A stretch of 6,671 bases of DNA from Roseovarius sp. UBA3070 (GTDB lineage Bacteria > Pseudomonadota > Alphaproteobacteria > Rhodobacterales > Rhodobacteraceae), in NCBI GenBank assembly GCA_002366775.1, contig DFBW01000238.1, forward strand, positions 1 through 6,671. The letters are read 5' to 3'. The notes below the pieces were generated by a model, which was not told the DNA's origin, did no database searches, and saw only the letters and a list, made by a program, of their open reading frames with translations. Every line of letters begins with the position of its first letter. Position 1 is the first letter of the stretch. This document shows positions 1 through 6,152 of the stretch, piece after piece. Position numbers and translations under genes: made by a program.

Positions 1-791
1 GACCATTTTGCCTCGGCTGTGATCGCCTTTACGCGGCGGAATAGACGGAAGCGTGCGCGGATCACCGTGGCCAAGCCGGCCAGAATTTCCGCCAGGTTAC
101 CACCTGACTGCTGCTGAATGGTCACAGCCACCGCAAGGAAGCGCAAATCCTGCATATCCAGGCGTTGCGCCATGTCTTTAAGGCTCTCACCCATTTCACG
201 GCCATAGGCGGCTTCATCGGCGATGATGCCCATTTCGGTGCCCAGAGGATCGGCCACTTCGCTGGCCACAATCGCAACTGCCGAGTTGAAAGGGTGGCCC
301 ACACGCAACGAGCGAACCATCAATTCAATCGCGTCGGGCAGTTGCTCCTCCAGCATGGCCATACGTTTGCCCGCTTTCATAGAAACCCAAGTGAACACCC
401 CACCCACGCCCATCGCGGCCGAGACCAGAACCCGCACACCAATACCGGTGGCGGTGCCGATTGTCAGACCAAAGAAGGCGGCAATACTGACGCCGACCAT
501 GATCAAGATCAGCTGTTGGGGGGTAAACGCAATGGCAGCCTTTTGTGCTTTGTCCGACAGGATCGAATAGAGCGGGATTTTCTTGGCCTTCATGTGCTGC
601 TGCATTTCTTTGCGCAGCTGTTCCATCACCTGTTCACGGTTGGCGTTCTTATCAAGCATTTCCAACCGGCGATTGACGCGGTTGTTCAGGCTGATTGAGC
701 GGCCAAAGACGGTCAGATACAGACCTTCCACCAGGACAAGCACCCCGACGAAGATCAGAATATAGATAATTGGTTCGGCGCTAATGGTCAT
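1..791 (-). CDS. tadB: TadB, inner-membrane platform protein of the Tad/Flp pilus (3' end outside window)
   Basis: TadB (CpaG in Caulobacter) forms, with TadC, the inner-membrane platform on which the CpaF motor acts to assemble Flp pili. The frame opens at ATG 791 and stays open to the left edge, giving 263 residues without a stop; the family usually runs to a little over 300, so roughly the last 60 residues and the final membrane segment are missing. An N-terminal membrane helix covers about residues 7-29. A charged cytoplasmic stretch follows (about 30-85), then hydrophobic segments at about 92-136. A type II secretion F-like domain starts near residue 147, with LEEQLPDAIELMVRSLRVG at 148-166 and QQQSGGNLAEIL at 226-237, both hallmark TadB motifs. 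The start lies 5 nt after the cpaF stop, with GGAG (800-803) inside the last codons of cpaF, so translation is probably coupled. TadC, the usual next gene, would lie beyond the left edge. Confidence 0.95.
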   Translation of the reverse strand, partial: MTISAEPIIYILIFVGVLVLVEGLYLTVFGRSISLNNRVNRRLEMLDKNANREQVMEQLRKEMQQHMKAKKIPLYSILSDKAQKAAIAFTPQQLILIMVGVSIAAFFGLTIGTATGIGVRVLVSAAMGVGGVFTWVSMKAGKRMAMLEEQLPDAIELMVRSLRVGHPFNSAVAIVASEVADPLGTEMGIIADEAAYGREMGESLKDMAQRLDMQDLRFLAVAVTIQQQSGGNLAEILAGLATVIRARFRLFRRVKAITAEAKW

Positions 792-796
792 GGCAC

Positions 797-2239
797 TTAC
801 TCCGCCGCGATGGGTTCAAAAATCTGAGGTGGCAAATCATACCCCCACAGACGGAACCGTTCCGAGAAGTTGGACCGCACACCGGTCCCGGTGAAATGGC
901 CAATGATCTTGTTGTCCGGACTTAGGCCAACGCGCTGAAACCGAAAGATTTCCTGCATCGAAATCACGTCACCTTCCATCCCGGTCACTTCGGTGATCGA
1001 GGTCATCCGGCGTGACCCATCCTGCAAACGTGAGGCCTGCACCATAAGGTGTACAGCCGATGCAACCTGTGAACGCACGGCCTTGAGCGGCATTTCAATC
1101 CCGGCCATGGCAACCATGTTCTCCAGACGGCTGATAGCATCACGCGGGTTGTTGGCGTGGATGGTGGTCATTGATCCGTCGTGGCCGGTGTTCATGGCCT
1201 GCAACATATCGATCACTTCTTCGCCACGCGTCTCGCCCACAATGATGCGGTCGGGGCGCATCCGAAGGGCGTTTTTCAAACAATCCCGCGGGGATACCTC
1301 GCCTTTGCCTTCCACGTTGGGCGGGCGGCTTTCCATTCGCCCTACATGGGTCTGTTGCAGCTGAAGTTCGGCTGTGTCTTCGATGGTCAGGATGCGTTCG
1401 GCGTTGTCGATGAACGAGCTGAGCGCATTGAGGGTTGTGGTTTTACCTGAACCGGTACCGCCGGATACGATCACATTCAGACGTGTGGCCACAGCGGCTT
1501 GCAGATAGGCGGCCATTTCCTCAGAGAAGGCGCCAAACCCAACCAGGTCATCAATGCCCAACTTGTCCTTTTTGAATTTACGAATGGACACAAGGCTGCC
1601 ATCCACCGCGACAGGTGGCACCATCGCGTTGAAACGCGAGCCATCCGCCAAACGGGCATCAACGTAAGGGTTGCTTTCGTCCACGCGGCGGCCCACGGCG
1701 CTTACGATTTTGTCGATGATCCGCAACAGGTGCTTTTCATCCTTGAAGGCAACGTCCGACAGCATCAGCTTACCGGCGCGTTCCACAAAAATCTGATGCG
1801 GGCCGTTTACCAGAATATCGTTAACTGTCTCGTCTTTCAGAAGCGTCTCAAGAGGCCCAAGCCCCTTCACTTCATCATAAAGTTCCTGCGTCAGGGTGGT
1901 GCGGTCTTCGCGGTTCAGAACGATGTTGCGTTCCAGCAACACTTCCTGCGCGATCGAGCCGATTTCAGCCCGCAGATCAGCCTCGGAGGCACTGTCCAGC
2001 GCACCAAGGTTCAGGTGATCCAAGAGCGAGCGGTGCAGCTCAATCTTGATCTCACTCAGGCGCTCTTTGCGCTTGCGCTCTTTGTCCTGGGGCGCAGTTT
2101 GCGCAGCCACTTGGGGCGCAGGTTTGCGCAATGAAACCGCAGCAACTTCGTCAACTGGTGCAGTTTTCGGGGCCTCGGCCGCTGGTGCCGCAGCTTTGTC
2201 GGAAGCAGCGCCAGACTCTTTTTTGTACCGTGAGAACAT
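797..2239 (-). CDS. cpaF: CpaF/TadA, pilus assembly ATPase
   Basis: This is the secretion-type (GspE/VirB11 superfamily) hexameric ATPase that powers Flp pilus assembly at the cytoplasmic face of the inner membrane. I take the start as ATG 2239 (480 residues): AAGGAG lies 9 nt upstream and overlaps the cpaE stop. An in-frame start at 2281 would lie inside cpaE and lacks this support. Residues 1 to about 55 are an Ala/Pro-rich, low-complexity leader, followed by a very basic patch. The N-terminal domain is at about 60-220 ([11 protein letters not shown] near 124-134, then NDILVNGP). The catalytic domain has Walker [10 protein letters not shown] at 260-268, EDTAEL at 287-292, Walker [12 protein letters not shown] at 331-341 with the expected Glu at 336, and the histidine box [15 protein letters not shown] at 359-373. 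All key residues are present and the length is normal for CpaF. It sits between cpaE and tadB in a tight operon. Confidence 0.97.
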   Translation of the reverse strand: MFSRYKKESGAASDKAAAPAAEAPKTAPVDEVAAVSLRKPAPQVAAQTAPQDKERKRKERLSEIKIELHRSLLDHLNLGALDSASEADLRAEIGSIAQEVLLERNIVLNREDRTTLTQELYDEVKGLGPLETLLKDETVNDILVNGPHQIFVERAGKLMLSDVAFKDEKHLLRIIDKIVSAVGRRVDESNPYVDARLADGSRFNAMVPPVAVDGSLVSIRKFKKDKLGIDDLVGFGAFSEEMAAYLQAAVATRLNVIVSGGTGSGKTTTLNALSSFIDNAERILTIEDTAELQLQQTHVGRMESRPPNVEGKGEVSPRDCLKNALRMRPDRIIVGETRGEEVIDMLQAMNTGHDGSMTTIHANNPRDAISRLENMVAMAGIEMPLKAVRSQVASAVHLMVQASRLQDGSRRMTSITEVTGMEGDVISMQEIFRFQRVGLSPDNKIIGHFTGTGVRSNFSERFRLWGYDLPPQIFEPIAAE

Positions 2240-2248
2240 ATTCGTGGT

Positions 2249-2254
2249 CTCCTT
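2249..2254 (-). promoter_or_regulatory. Ribosome binding site of cpaF
   Basis: AAGGAG on the minus strand, 9 nt before ATG 2239. It overlaps the cpaE stop codon (2253-2255). It decides the cpaF start in favour of 2239 and suggests that cpaE and cpaF translation are coupled. Confidence 0.85.
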
Positions 2255-3494
2255 AAGCGGCTTCAGCTTCGTCTTTGCCAAGATCGTGCAAAGAGCGGGC
2301 CAGTTTCATGATTTCCTTACGCAACGGGTTTTTCGCAGCACTGTCACCCAATGGCAGGCCGTGATCGTTGCATTGCGGGATTTGCTTGCCACCGTCGGGC
2401 AGTTGCATCTCAATTCCGATCTCCAGGCTTTCGCCCATACGTTTGACACGAGACTTGCCATTCAGATCGGTAAACTTTGGTGCGCGGTTCAGGCAAAAGC
2501 GGATTTTCTCAAACGGAAGGTTTTCGGCCTTAAGCGCACGCTTTAGTCGCAGGGCATTTTGTGCCGAGCGCATGTCCAACTCCAAAGTGGCAAAATAAAC
2601 CTGGCTATAGTTCAGCAGGGTTTCGCTCCAGCTGACCAGTGTTTTTGGCATATCGACGATAATGTAATCGAAGTGTTTGCGGGCCAGATCAAGCACGCGG
2701 ATGATATCCTCAGATGAGATGAAATCAAGCGGCAACATATCCGGCGGAGCTGTCAGAACTTGCATCTTGTCGCTGAAAGGTGTCAGCGCCTGCTGGAATA
2801 TTTCATCATCCAGTGCGTCCGTATCTGCCCACATTTCATAGACAACATCGCGGCGCGGCAAATCAAGATAGGTGGCGATTGAGCCGAATTGCAGGTCAAG
2901 ATCCAACAAGCACACTTTGGGGTTGTCGGTCTTTTCCACTGTGGCCAATTCATATGCCAGGTTGGTGGCCAGGGTTGTTGCACCCGTGCCGCCTGCCAGG
3001 CCATGAACACTCAGTAACACGCCTTCGCCTGGGGTGCCTTTGCCCGACATGGTTGGGGTCGCTGCCACCTGAGCCACGGGCTCGGGTTGTTTTTGCAGAC
3101 GCTCAATAGCGGCCTGCAACTCGTTCTCGGGCAACGGGTAGGGGACAAATTCATCGGCACCCTGGCGCAGCAACTGGTGCAACACGGCAGGGCTTACGTC
3201 TTCGGCAATCAGGATCACCTTGATGTCTTTTGATTTGGCCAAAGTGATCAAATCGCCCAACAGGACGATCTTCTCTTCGTCGGTGCTGTCGATGGCAATT
3301 GCCACAAATTCCATCCCGTCGCTGTCGGGTTGGCTCAAAAAGGCCATGGCTTCAGAGAAGCCCAAATCACCCCAGTTTTCACCAAGGGCGGTTTCCATGT
3401 CCTCGATCAGCAGATCAAAGTTTTGCACGTCGCGGCTAATTGTGCACGCGGCGATGGGGCTGGGGTCTTGCTGTTGCATCGCACTACTCGACAT
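2253..3494 (-). CDS. cpaE: CpaE/TadZ, MinD/ParA-like Tad pilus localisation protein
   Basis: CpaE/TadZ proteins place the Tad machine in the cell; they join an N-terminal receiver-like domain to a MinD/ParA-type ATPase domain. From ATG 3494 the product has 413 residues. Residues about 16-136 resemble a response-regulator fold (GADEFVPYPLPENEL at 112-126), but no clear acidic phosphorylation pocket is seen, so it is probably a pseudo-receiver. The ATPase domain starts near 157: P-loop GLAGGTGATTLATNLA at 165-180, switch I-like CLLDLDLQFGS at 195-205, and Walker B YIIVDMPKT at 277-285. The P-loop lacks both lysines of the deviant Walker A motif (KGGxGK). The start is not certain. GTG 3530 would add 12 residues and ATG 3479 would remove 5. 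None has a strong Shine-Dalgarno; ATG 3494 has only GAG 5 nt upstream, and 3479 has GAG 7 nt upstream. A 310-bp gap with a terminator separates it from the upstream lipoprotein gene, so it probably has its own promoter. Confidence 0.92.
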   Translation of the reverse strand: MSSSAMQQQDPSPIAACTISRDVQNFDLLIEDMETALGENWGDLGFSEAMAFLSQPDSDGMEFVAIAIDSTDEEKIVLLGDLITLAKSKDIKVILIAEDVSPAVLHQLLRQGADEFVPYPLPENELQAAIERLQKQPEPVAQVAATPTMSGKGTPGEGVLLSVHGLAGGTGATTLATNLAYELATVEKTDNPKVCLLDLDLQFGSIATYLDLPRRDVVYEMWADTDALDDEIFQQALTPFSDKMQVLTAPPDMLPLDFISSEDIIRVLDLARKHFDYIIVDMPKTLVSWSETLLNYSQVYFATLELDMRSAQNALRLKRALKAENLPFEKIRFCLNRAPKFTDLNGKSRVKRMGESLEIGIEMQLPDGGKQIPQCNDHGLPLGDSAAKNPLRKEIMKLARSLHDLGKDEAEAA

Positions 3495-3540
3495 CGTTAC
3501 TCGATTCCATTTGTTTGATCTGGGTTTCACCCAAAGACTT

Positions 3541-3569
3541 GTTTTACTGGTGCTTTACTGAGGTTTTAC
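3541..3569. repeat. Three direct heptamer repeats with 11-bp period upstream of cpaE
   Basis: On the plus strand, GTTTTAC (3541-3547), GCTTTAC (3552-3558) and GTTTTAC (3563-3569) recur at exactly 11-bp steps, about one helical turn apart. Read toward cpaE they are GTAAAAC, GTAAAGC and GTAAAAC, ending about 47 bp before ATG 3494. The regular phasing suggests an operator bound on one face of the helix, or a small phased A-tract bend. The binding protein is unknown; the regulatory role is inferred. Confidence 0.5.
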
Positions 3570-3738
3570 GAAGAAGATCCCACAGAACGCACTTTTCCTT
3601 AGCAAGCACATTCCCAAACAAACGGGGCAACATTTGGGCCAAAAGATCGTAATTGTGCGGTATTCGGCAACGGTTCGGGGTCAATTTGAGGCGGAGAAAA
3701 CTCGTGCCTGGCCCCGTTGCGGGTGTTCCAGACAAAAG

Positions 3739-3762
3739 AAACCCGCCAAGTATGGCGGGTTT
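3739..3762 (-). terminator. Rho-independent terminator after the OmpA-like gene, possibly bidirectional
   Basis: A perfect 9-bp stem (AAACCCGCC, 3739-3747, with GGCGGGTTT, 3754-3762) has a 6-nt loop. On the minus strand the stem runs into a T-rich tail (TTTCTTTTGTC), 42 nt after the stop of the lipoprotein gene. On the plus strand the tail is an uninterrupted run of six T, so it could also stop transcription in the other direction, though no plus-strand gene leads into it. It would end or attenuate the cpaC-ompA transcript before cpaE. Confidence 0.85.
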
Positions 3763-3804
3763 TTTAGGTGGCCCGGCAGTTGCCGGACAGGGAGATTTCG
3801 TTGT

Positions 3805-4467
3805 TTACTCGGTAGATTTCACAACCGATTCATCCGTTTTGACCATAATCAATTGGCTTTCAGGTTGGGCGCTTTTAATCGTTTCGCGGTACACCACTTC
3901 GGCATATTTGCCGTCCATGATCACCGGGTGCGATTGTACAAAGCCCGTTACCTCGGTCACGGTGCGCCGATTGCGCCGCTCCTTGCCTTGGGTCACAATC
4001 AGCGGCTGACTTTCGCCAAATGATACGACCGCTTCCAGACGTTTGCGGCTGATGCCTTGGGTGGACAGATAGGCCACCACAGCATTGGCACGGCGTTGCC
4101 CCAGACGTTTGTTGGACGAATTTGATCCAACGGCGTCTGTGTGGCCGTATACTTTGAAGCGTACTTCTGGGAACTGTTTGATCCAGCGGGCCTGTTCGCG
4201 CAATGTGTCGCGCGCACCTGCATCCAGTTGTGATGAGCCGAAGGCAAAGTTCACCGTGGTCATAACTTCGCTGGCAAACCGGTTAGACAGGTTGTGCACA
4301 TAGCTCAGCTCACCTGTCATCACCAGATGGTTCTGCATGTTGGCGTTGCCAAACGCGCCAGTATCAACCAGTGCGCCAGATTCATTGTAAGACCGGAAAA
4401 CCTCGCCGGGAGTGCCGGAGCAGGCAGTCAGTGCGACCAGGCCTGCAGTTGCGATAAGATGTTTCAT
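3805..4467 (-). CDS. OmpA-family peptidoglycan-binding lipoprotein of the Tad locus
   Basis: A 220-residue outer-membrane lipoprotein with an OmpA/MotB-like domain that should bind peptidoglycan. The signal sequence ends in a lipobox LTAC with the lipidated Cys at residue 16, followed by Ser-Gly and no Asp at +2, consistent with outer-membrane sorting. The OmpA-like domain covers about residues 72-172: VNFAFGSSQLDAGA (72-85), then YGHTDAVGSNSSNKRLGQRR (107-126) with the peptidoglycan-contacting Asp111 and Arg126, then GKERRNRRTV (161-170). A tail of about 48 residues (173-220) follows the domain and has no motif I recognise. Start ATG 4467 has GGGAGG 8 nt upstream (4476-4481). The gene begins 16 nt after the secretin stop, so the two are co-transcribed. 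It fills the position of cpaD between cpaC and cpaE in Caulobacter; the likely job is to anchor or stabilise the secretin in the envelope, which is inferred from position and domain. Confidence 0.93.
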   Translation of the reverse strand: MKHLIATAGLVALTACSGTPGEVFRSYNESGALVDTGAFGNANMQNHLVMTGELSYVHNLSNRFASEVMTTVNFAFGSSQLDAGARDTLREQARWIKQFPEVRFKVYGHTDAVGSNSSNKRLGQRRANAVVAYLSTQGISRKRLEAVVSFGESQPLIVTQGKERRNRRTVTEVTGFVQSHPVIMDGKYAEVVYRETIKSAQPESQLIMVKTDESVVKSTE

Positions 4468-4483
4468 TTTCTCTGCCTCCCGA

Positions 4484-5902
4484 TCAATCCATTACATAGC
4501 CATAAGACCCGGTGAAGTCTTGCTTGGCAACTTCACCTACGGCGCCTTTGGCGTTGCGTGCGTTTTTGGCCACACGTCCATTGAGGAACAAATCCGCCTC
4601 GGACGGCAGCTTTACCCGGTCCGTCGGCAGGGCCAGGGCCTCGCCACGGGTGGGGGTTACCAGATGGGCCGATACGATGATCACCAGCTCGGTTTGAGCG
4701 CGCTGATAATCCGCAGACCGGAACAATGCGCCAAGGACTGGAACATCGCCCAACCATGGCACCTGGCCGTTATTGTCGCGGAAGTCGTCTTGCAACAGGC
4801 CCGCAATGGCAAAGCTTTCGCCATCCCTCAACACCACGGTGGTCGAGGTATCGCGGCGCCGAAAGCCGGCAATTGAAAGACTGCCTTGGGTAAAGGAGTT
4901 GGTGCTGTCAATCGAGGAGACCGCGGCCGCCAATTCCAGATTGATGATCCCATCATCCATTACACGCGGTACAAAGTTCAGCTCTACGCCGAAGGGTTTG
5001 TATTCCACGGAAATCGTGTCTTCGTCCTGCGCCACTGGGATAGGATATTCACCACCCGCCAGAAACTTGGCTTCCTGGCCCGACAGTGCTGTCAGGTTTG
5101 GTTCTGCCAATGTACGCACGACACCTTTGGTTTCAAGCGCCTGCAACATAATCCCGATTTGGGCTGAGCCTGCATTAAAGCCAAAGAATGTAGCGCCTCG
5201 GGCTGCCTCACCAGCGATGGTTCCGGGGAAGAGAGTGCCACCAATACCGCTTGAGGAACTGTTTTGTGTGGCCAAACCAGCACCCAGACCCGCAGCCGAG
5301 AGGCCATCAACCGAAAGTGACGTGGACAGGCTTTTGGAGACGCTGCGCTGCATTTCTGCAAAACGTACTTTCAGCATGACCTGCTGTTTGCCTGTGACCG
5401 ACATCAGGTTTGATACCCGTTCGGGCGCATACCGTGATGCCAGATCCAGCGCGCGCTGCATCTTTGGTGTGCTTGAAACGCTGCCCGACAGGACAATACC
5501 GTCATTCGCCGAGCGCACTTCGATCTTTTCGCCTGGCAGGATTTGCCGCAGGCGTTGTTTGAACTCGGAAATGTCCGGGGCCACGGCCACGTTTACATTG
5601 GTGATGAGACGGCCATTGGCGTCCAGCAATGTCAGCGTGGTGATCCCGGGCGATTTACCCAGAACATAAATTGTGCGGTCTGACAGGGTCGAGAAATCCG
5701 CAATCTGGGGGTTTGCGATGCTGAGCTCCGCAAACGGTGTGTCACTTTCCACGACAATTGCGCGGTTCATCGGAACGCTTAACTCGCGAGCCGCACCTTT
5801 GCGCACAATATGTACATTTTCTGCCAATGCGGCGGTGGCACAAGGCCCCGCTGCAACAGCCAACCCCAATAGGGTGGCCTGAATCATACCTACGATTTTC
5901 AT
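4484..5902 (-). CDS. cpaC: CpaC/RcpA, outer-membrane secretin of the Tad/Flp pilus
   Basis: This is the secretin that forms the gated outer-membrane channel through which the Flp pilus exits. ATG 5902 is chosen (472 residues): AAGG (5911-5914) lies 8 nt upstream and the start gives a clean Sec signal peptide of about 27 residues, with predicted cleavage after ATAALA. A GTG at 5923 would add seven residues before the signal and is less likely. The mature protein has the pilus/secretin N-terminal domain (about 29-107), a BON-like domain (about 110-165, with VLSGSVSS), the linker VMLKVRFAEMQRSVSKSLS (175-193), a Gly/Ser-rich variable stretch (about 199-227), and the secretin core (about 245-417). 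The core has VRTLAEPNLTALSGQEAKFL (262-281), VPWLGDVPVLGALFR (381-395) and ELVIIVSAHLVTP (405-417). Length is normal for CpaC. It is the first gene of its unit: upstream lie a control region and the terminator of an unrelated gene, with no cpaB between. Confidence 0.95.
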   Translation of the reverse strand: MKIVGMIQATLLGLAVAAGPCATAALAENVHIVRKGAARELSVPMNRAIVVESDTPFAELSIANPQIADFSTLSDRTIYVLGKSPGITTLTLLDANGRLITNVNVAVAPDISEFKQRLRQILPGEKIEVRSANDGIVLSGSVSSTPKMQRALDLASRYAPERVSNLMSVTGKQQVMLKVRFAEMQRSVSKSLSTSLSVDGLSAAGLGAGLATQNSSSSGIGGTLFPGTIAGEAARGATFFGFNAGSAQIGIMLQALETKGVVRTLAEPNLTALSGQEAKFLAGGEYPIPVAQDEDTISVEYKPFGVELNFVPRVMDDGIINLELAAAVSSIDSTNSFTQGSLSIAGFRRRDTSTTVVLRDGESFAIAGLLQDDFRDNNGQVPWLGDVPVLGALFRSADYQRAQTELVIIVSAHLVTPTRGEALALPTDRVKLPSEADLFLNGRVAKNARNAKGAVGEVAKQDFTGSYGYVMD

Positions 5903-6100
5903 GTGACCTGCCTTTCCGATCACGCCTCAATTAAGTGGGTCTTAGTGCCCGATATTGCGTGCACTGTGCGCTAATTCGAAAAACTTTTCAAGAATCAAAG
6001 GTATTTAAAGCGCACCTTTATGATTTTTTAGGTCAGCGTTGCTGAAACGATACGCAGGATACTGCGCAACAAAGCAGACAATCGGCAGTTGTTTCAACAA
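5903..6100 (-). promoter_or_regulatory. Control region upstream of cpaC
   Basis: This stretch lies between the CoA-transferase terminator and the secretin start, is AT-richer than the genes, and has no coding frame worth calling. It must contain the cpaC promoter if the terminator at 6101-6131 is efficient. Visible elements are the dyads CGCAG-GATA-CTGCG (6053-6066), AAAGGT-N11-ACCTTT (5997-6019), GAAAA-AC-TTTTC (5978-5989) and GCAC-T-GTGC (5961-5969), plus TTAA-N7-TTAG (5931-5945). A weak -35-like TTGAAA (5986-5991) is present but has no good -10 at 16-18 nt. The promoter role is inferred from position. Confidence 0.55.
5931..5945. promoter_or_regulatory. Degenerate CtrA-like box
   Basis: TTAA (5931-5934), seven bases, TTAG (5942-5945) matches the alphaproteobacterial CtrA pattern TTAA-N7-TTAA at 7 of 8 defined positions, 29-43 bp before the cpaC start codon. 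CtrA is known to control pilus genes in Caulobacter. A one-mismatch hit in an AT-rich stretch of this size can arise by chance, so this is only a candidate. Confidence 0.25.
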
Positions 6101-6131
6101 AGAAAGCCCCGAGACGGACCCGGGGCTTTCT
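6101..6131 (-). terminator. Rho-independent terminator of the CoA-transferase gene
   Basis: A perfect 11-bp stem (AGAAAGCCCCG, 6101-6111, with CGGGGCTTTCT, 6121-6131) has a 9-nt loop. On the minus strand it starts 21 nt after the stop codon and ends in a T-rich tail (CTTTCTTTGTTG). It separates the metabolic gene from the pilus locus. Confidence 0.9.
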
Positions 6132-6152
6132 GGTTCACATCAAGTGAGAATG

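Larger units (their letters stand above)
3495..3804 (-). other. Intergenic region between the ompA-like gene and cpaE, with terminator and probable cpaE promoter
   Basis: This is 310 bp without a convincing gene; the small frames here have no family resemblance and no Shine-Dalgarno. On the minus strand it holds, in order: a short dyad CCGGCA-GT-TGCCGG (3773-3786) just after the upstream stop, the hairpin terminator (3739-3762), an AT-richer stretch of about 240 bp, and three phased repeats (3541-3569) close to cpaE. A promoter must lie here if the terminator works. The best -35-like hexamer I see is TTGACC (3679-3684), but the hexamer 16 nt further on (TACCGC) is a poor -10, so no promoter is called with confidence. 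Confidence 0.6.

Noticed and set aside
165..698. 177-residue open frame on the plus strand
   Set aside because: It is antisense to tadB, whose minus-strand frame carries clear TadB motifs; the His/Gln-rich composition is typical of a shadow.
1499..2546. Overlapping plus-strand frames (1499-2134 and 2046-2546)
   Set aside because: They are antisense to cpaF and the end of cpaE, with no ribosome binding site of note and no recognisable domains.
3484..3510. Eight-codon mini-ORF (MESSNDVE) overlapping the cpaE start, considered as a leader peptide gene
   Set aside because: There is no Shine-Dalgarno and no codon bias or attenuator structure tied to it. Chance is the simpler explanation; it is noted only as part of the start ambiguity.
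3521..3533. Small hairpin TGGGT-TTC-ACCCA before cpaE
   Set aside because: Five base pairs with no U tract; too weak to call a terminator or riboswitch.
4773..5669. 298-residue open frame on the plus strand
   Set aside because: It lies fully antisense to the secretin gene, has the Arg/Ser/Pro-rich composition typical of shadow frames in GC-rich coding DNA, and resembles no family I know.
6053..6066. Hairpin CGCAG-GATA-CTGCG, considered as part of a small RNA or second terminator
   Set aside because: Short stem, no T run, no promoter in view; nothing beyond a local dyad can be supported.
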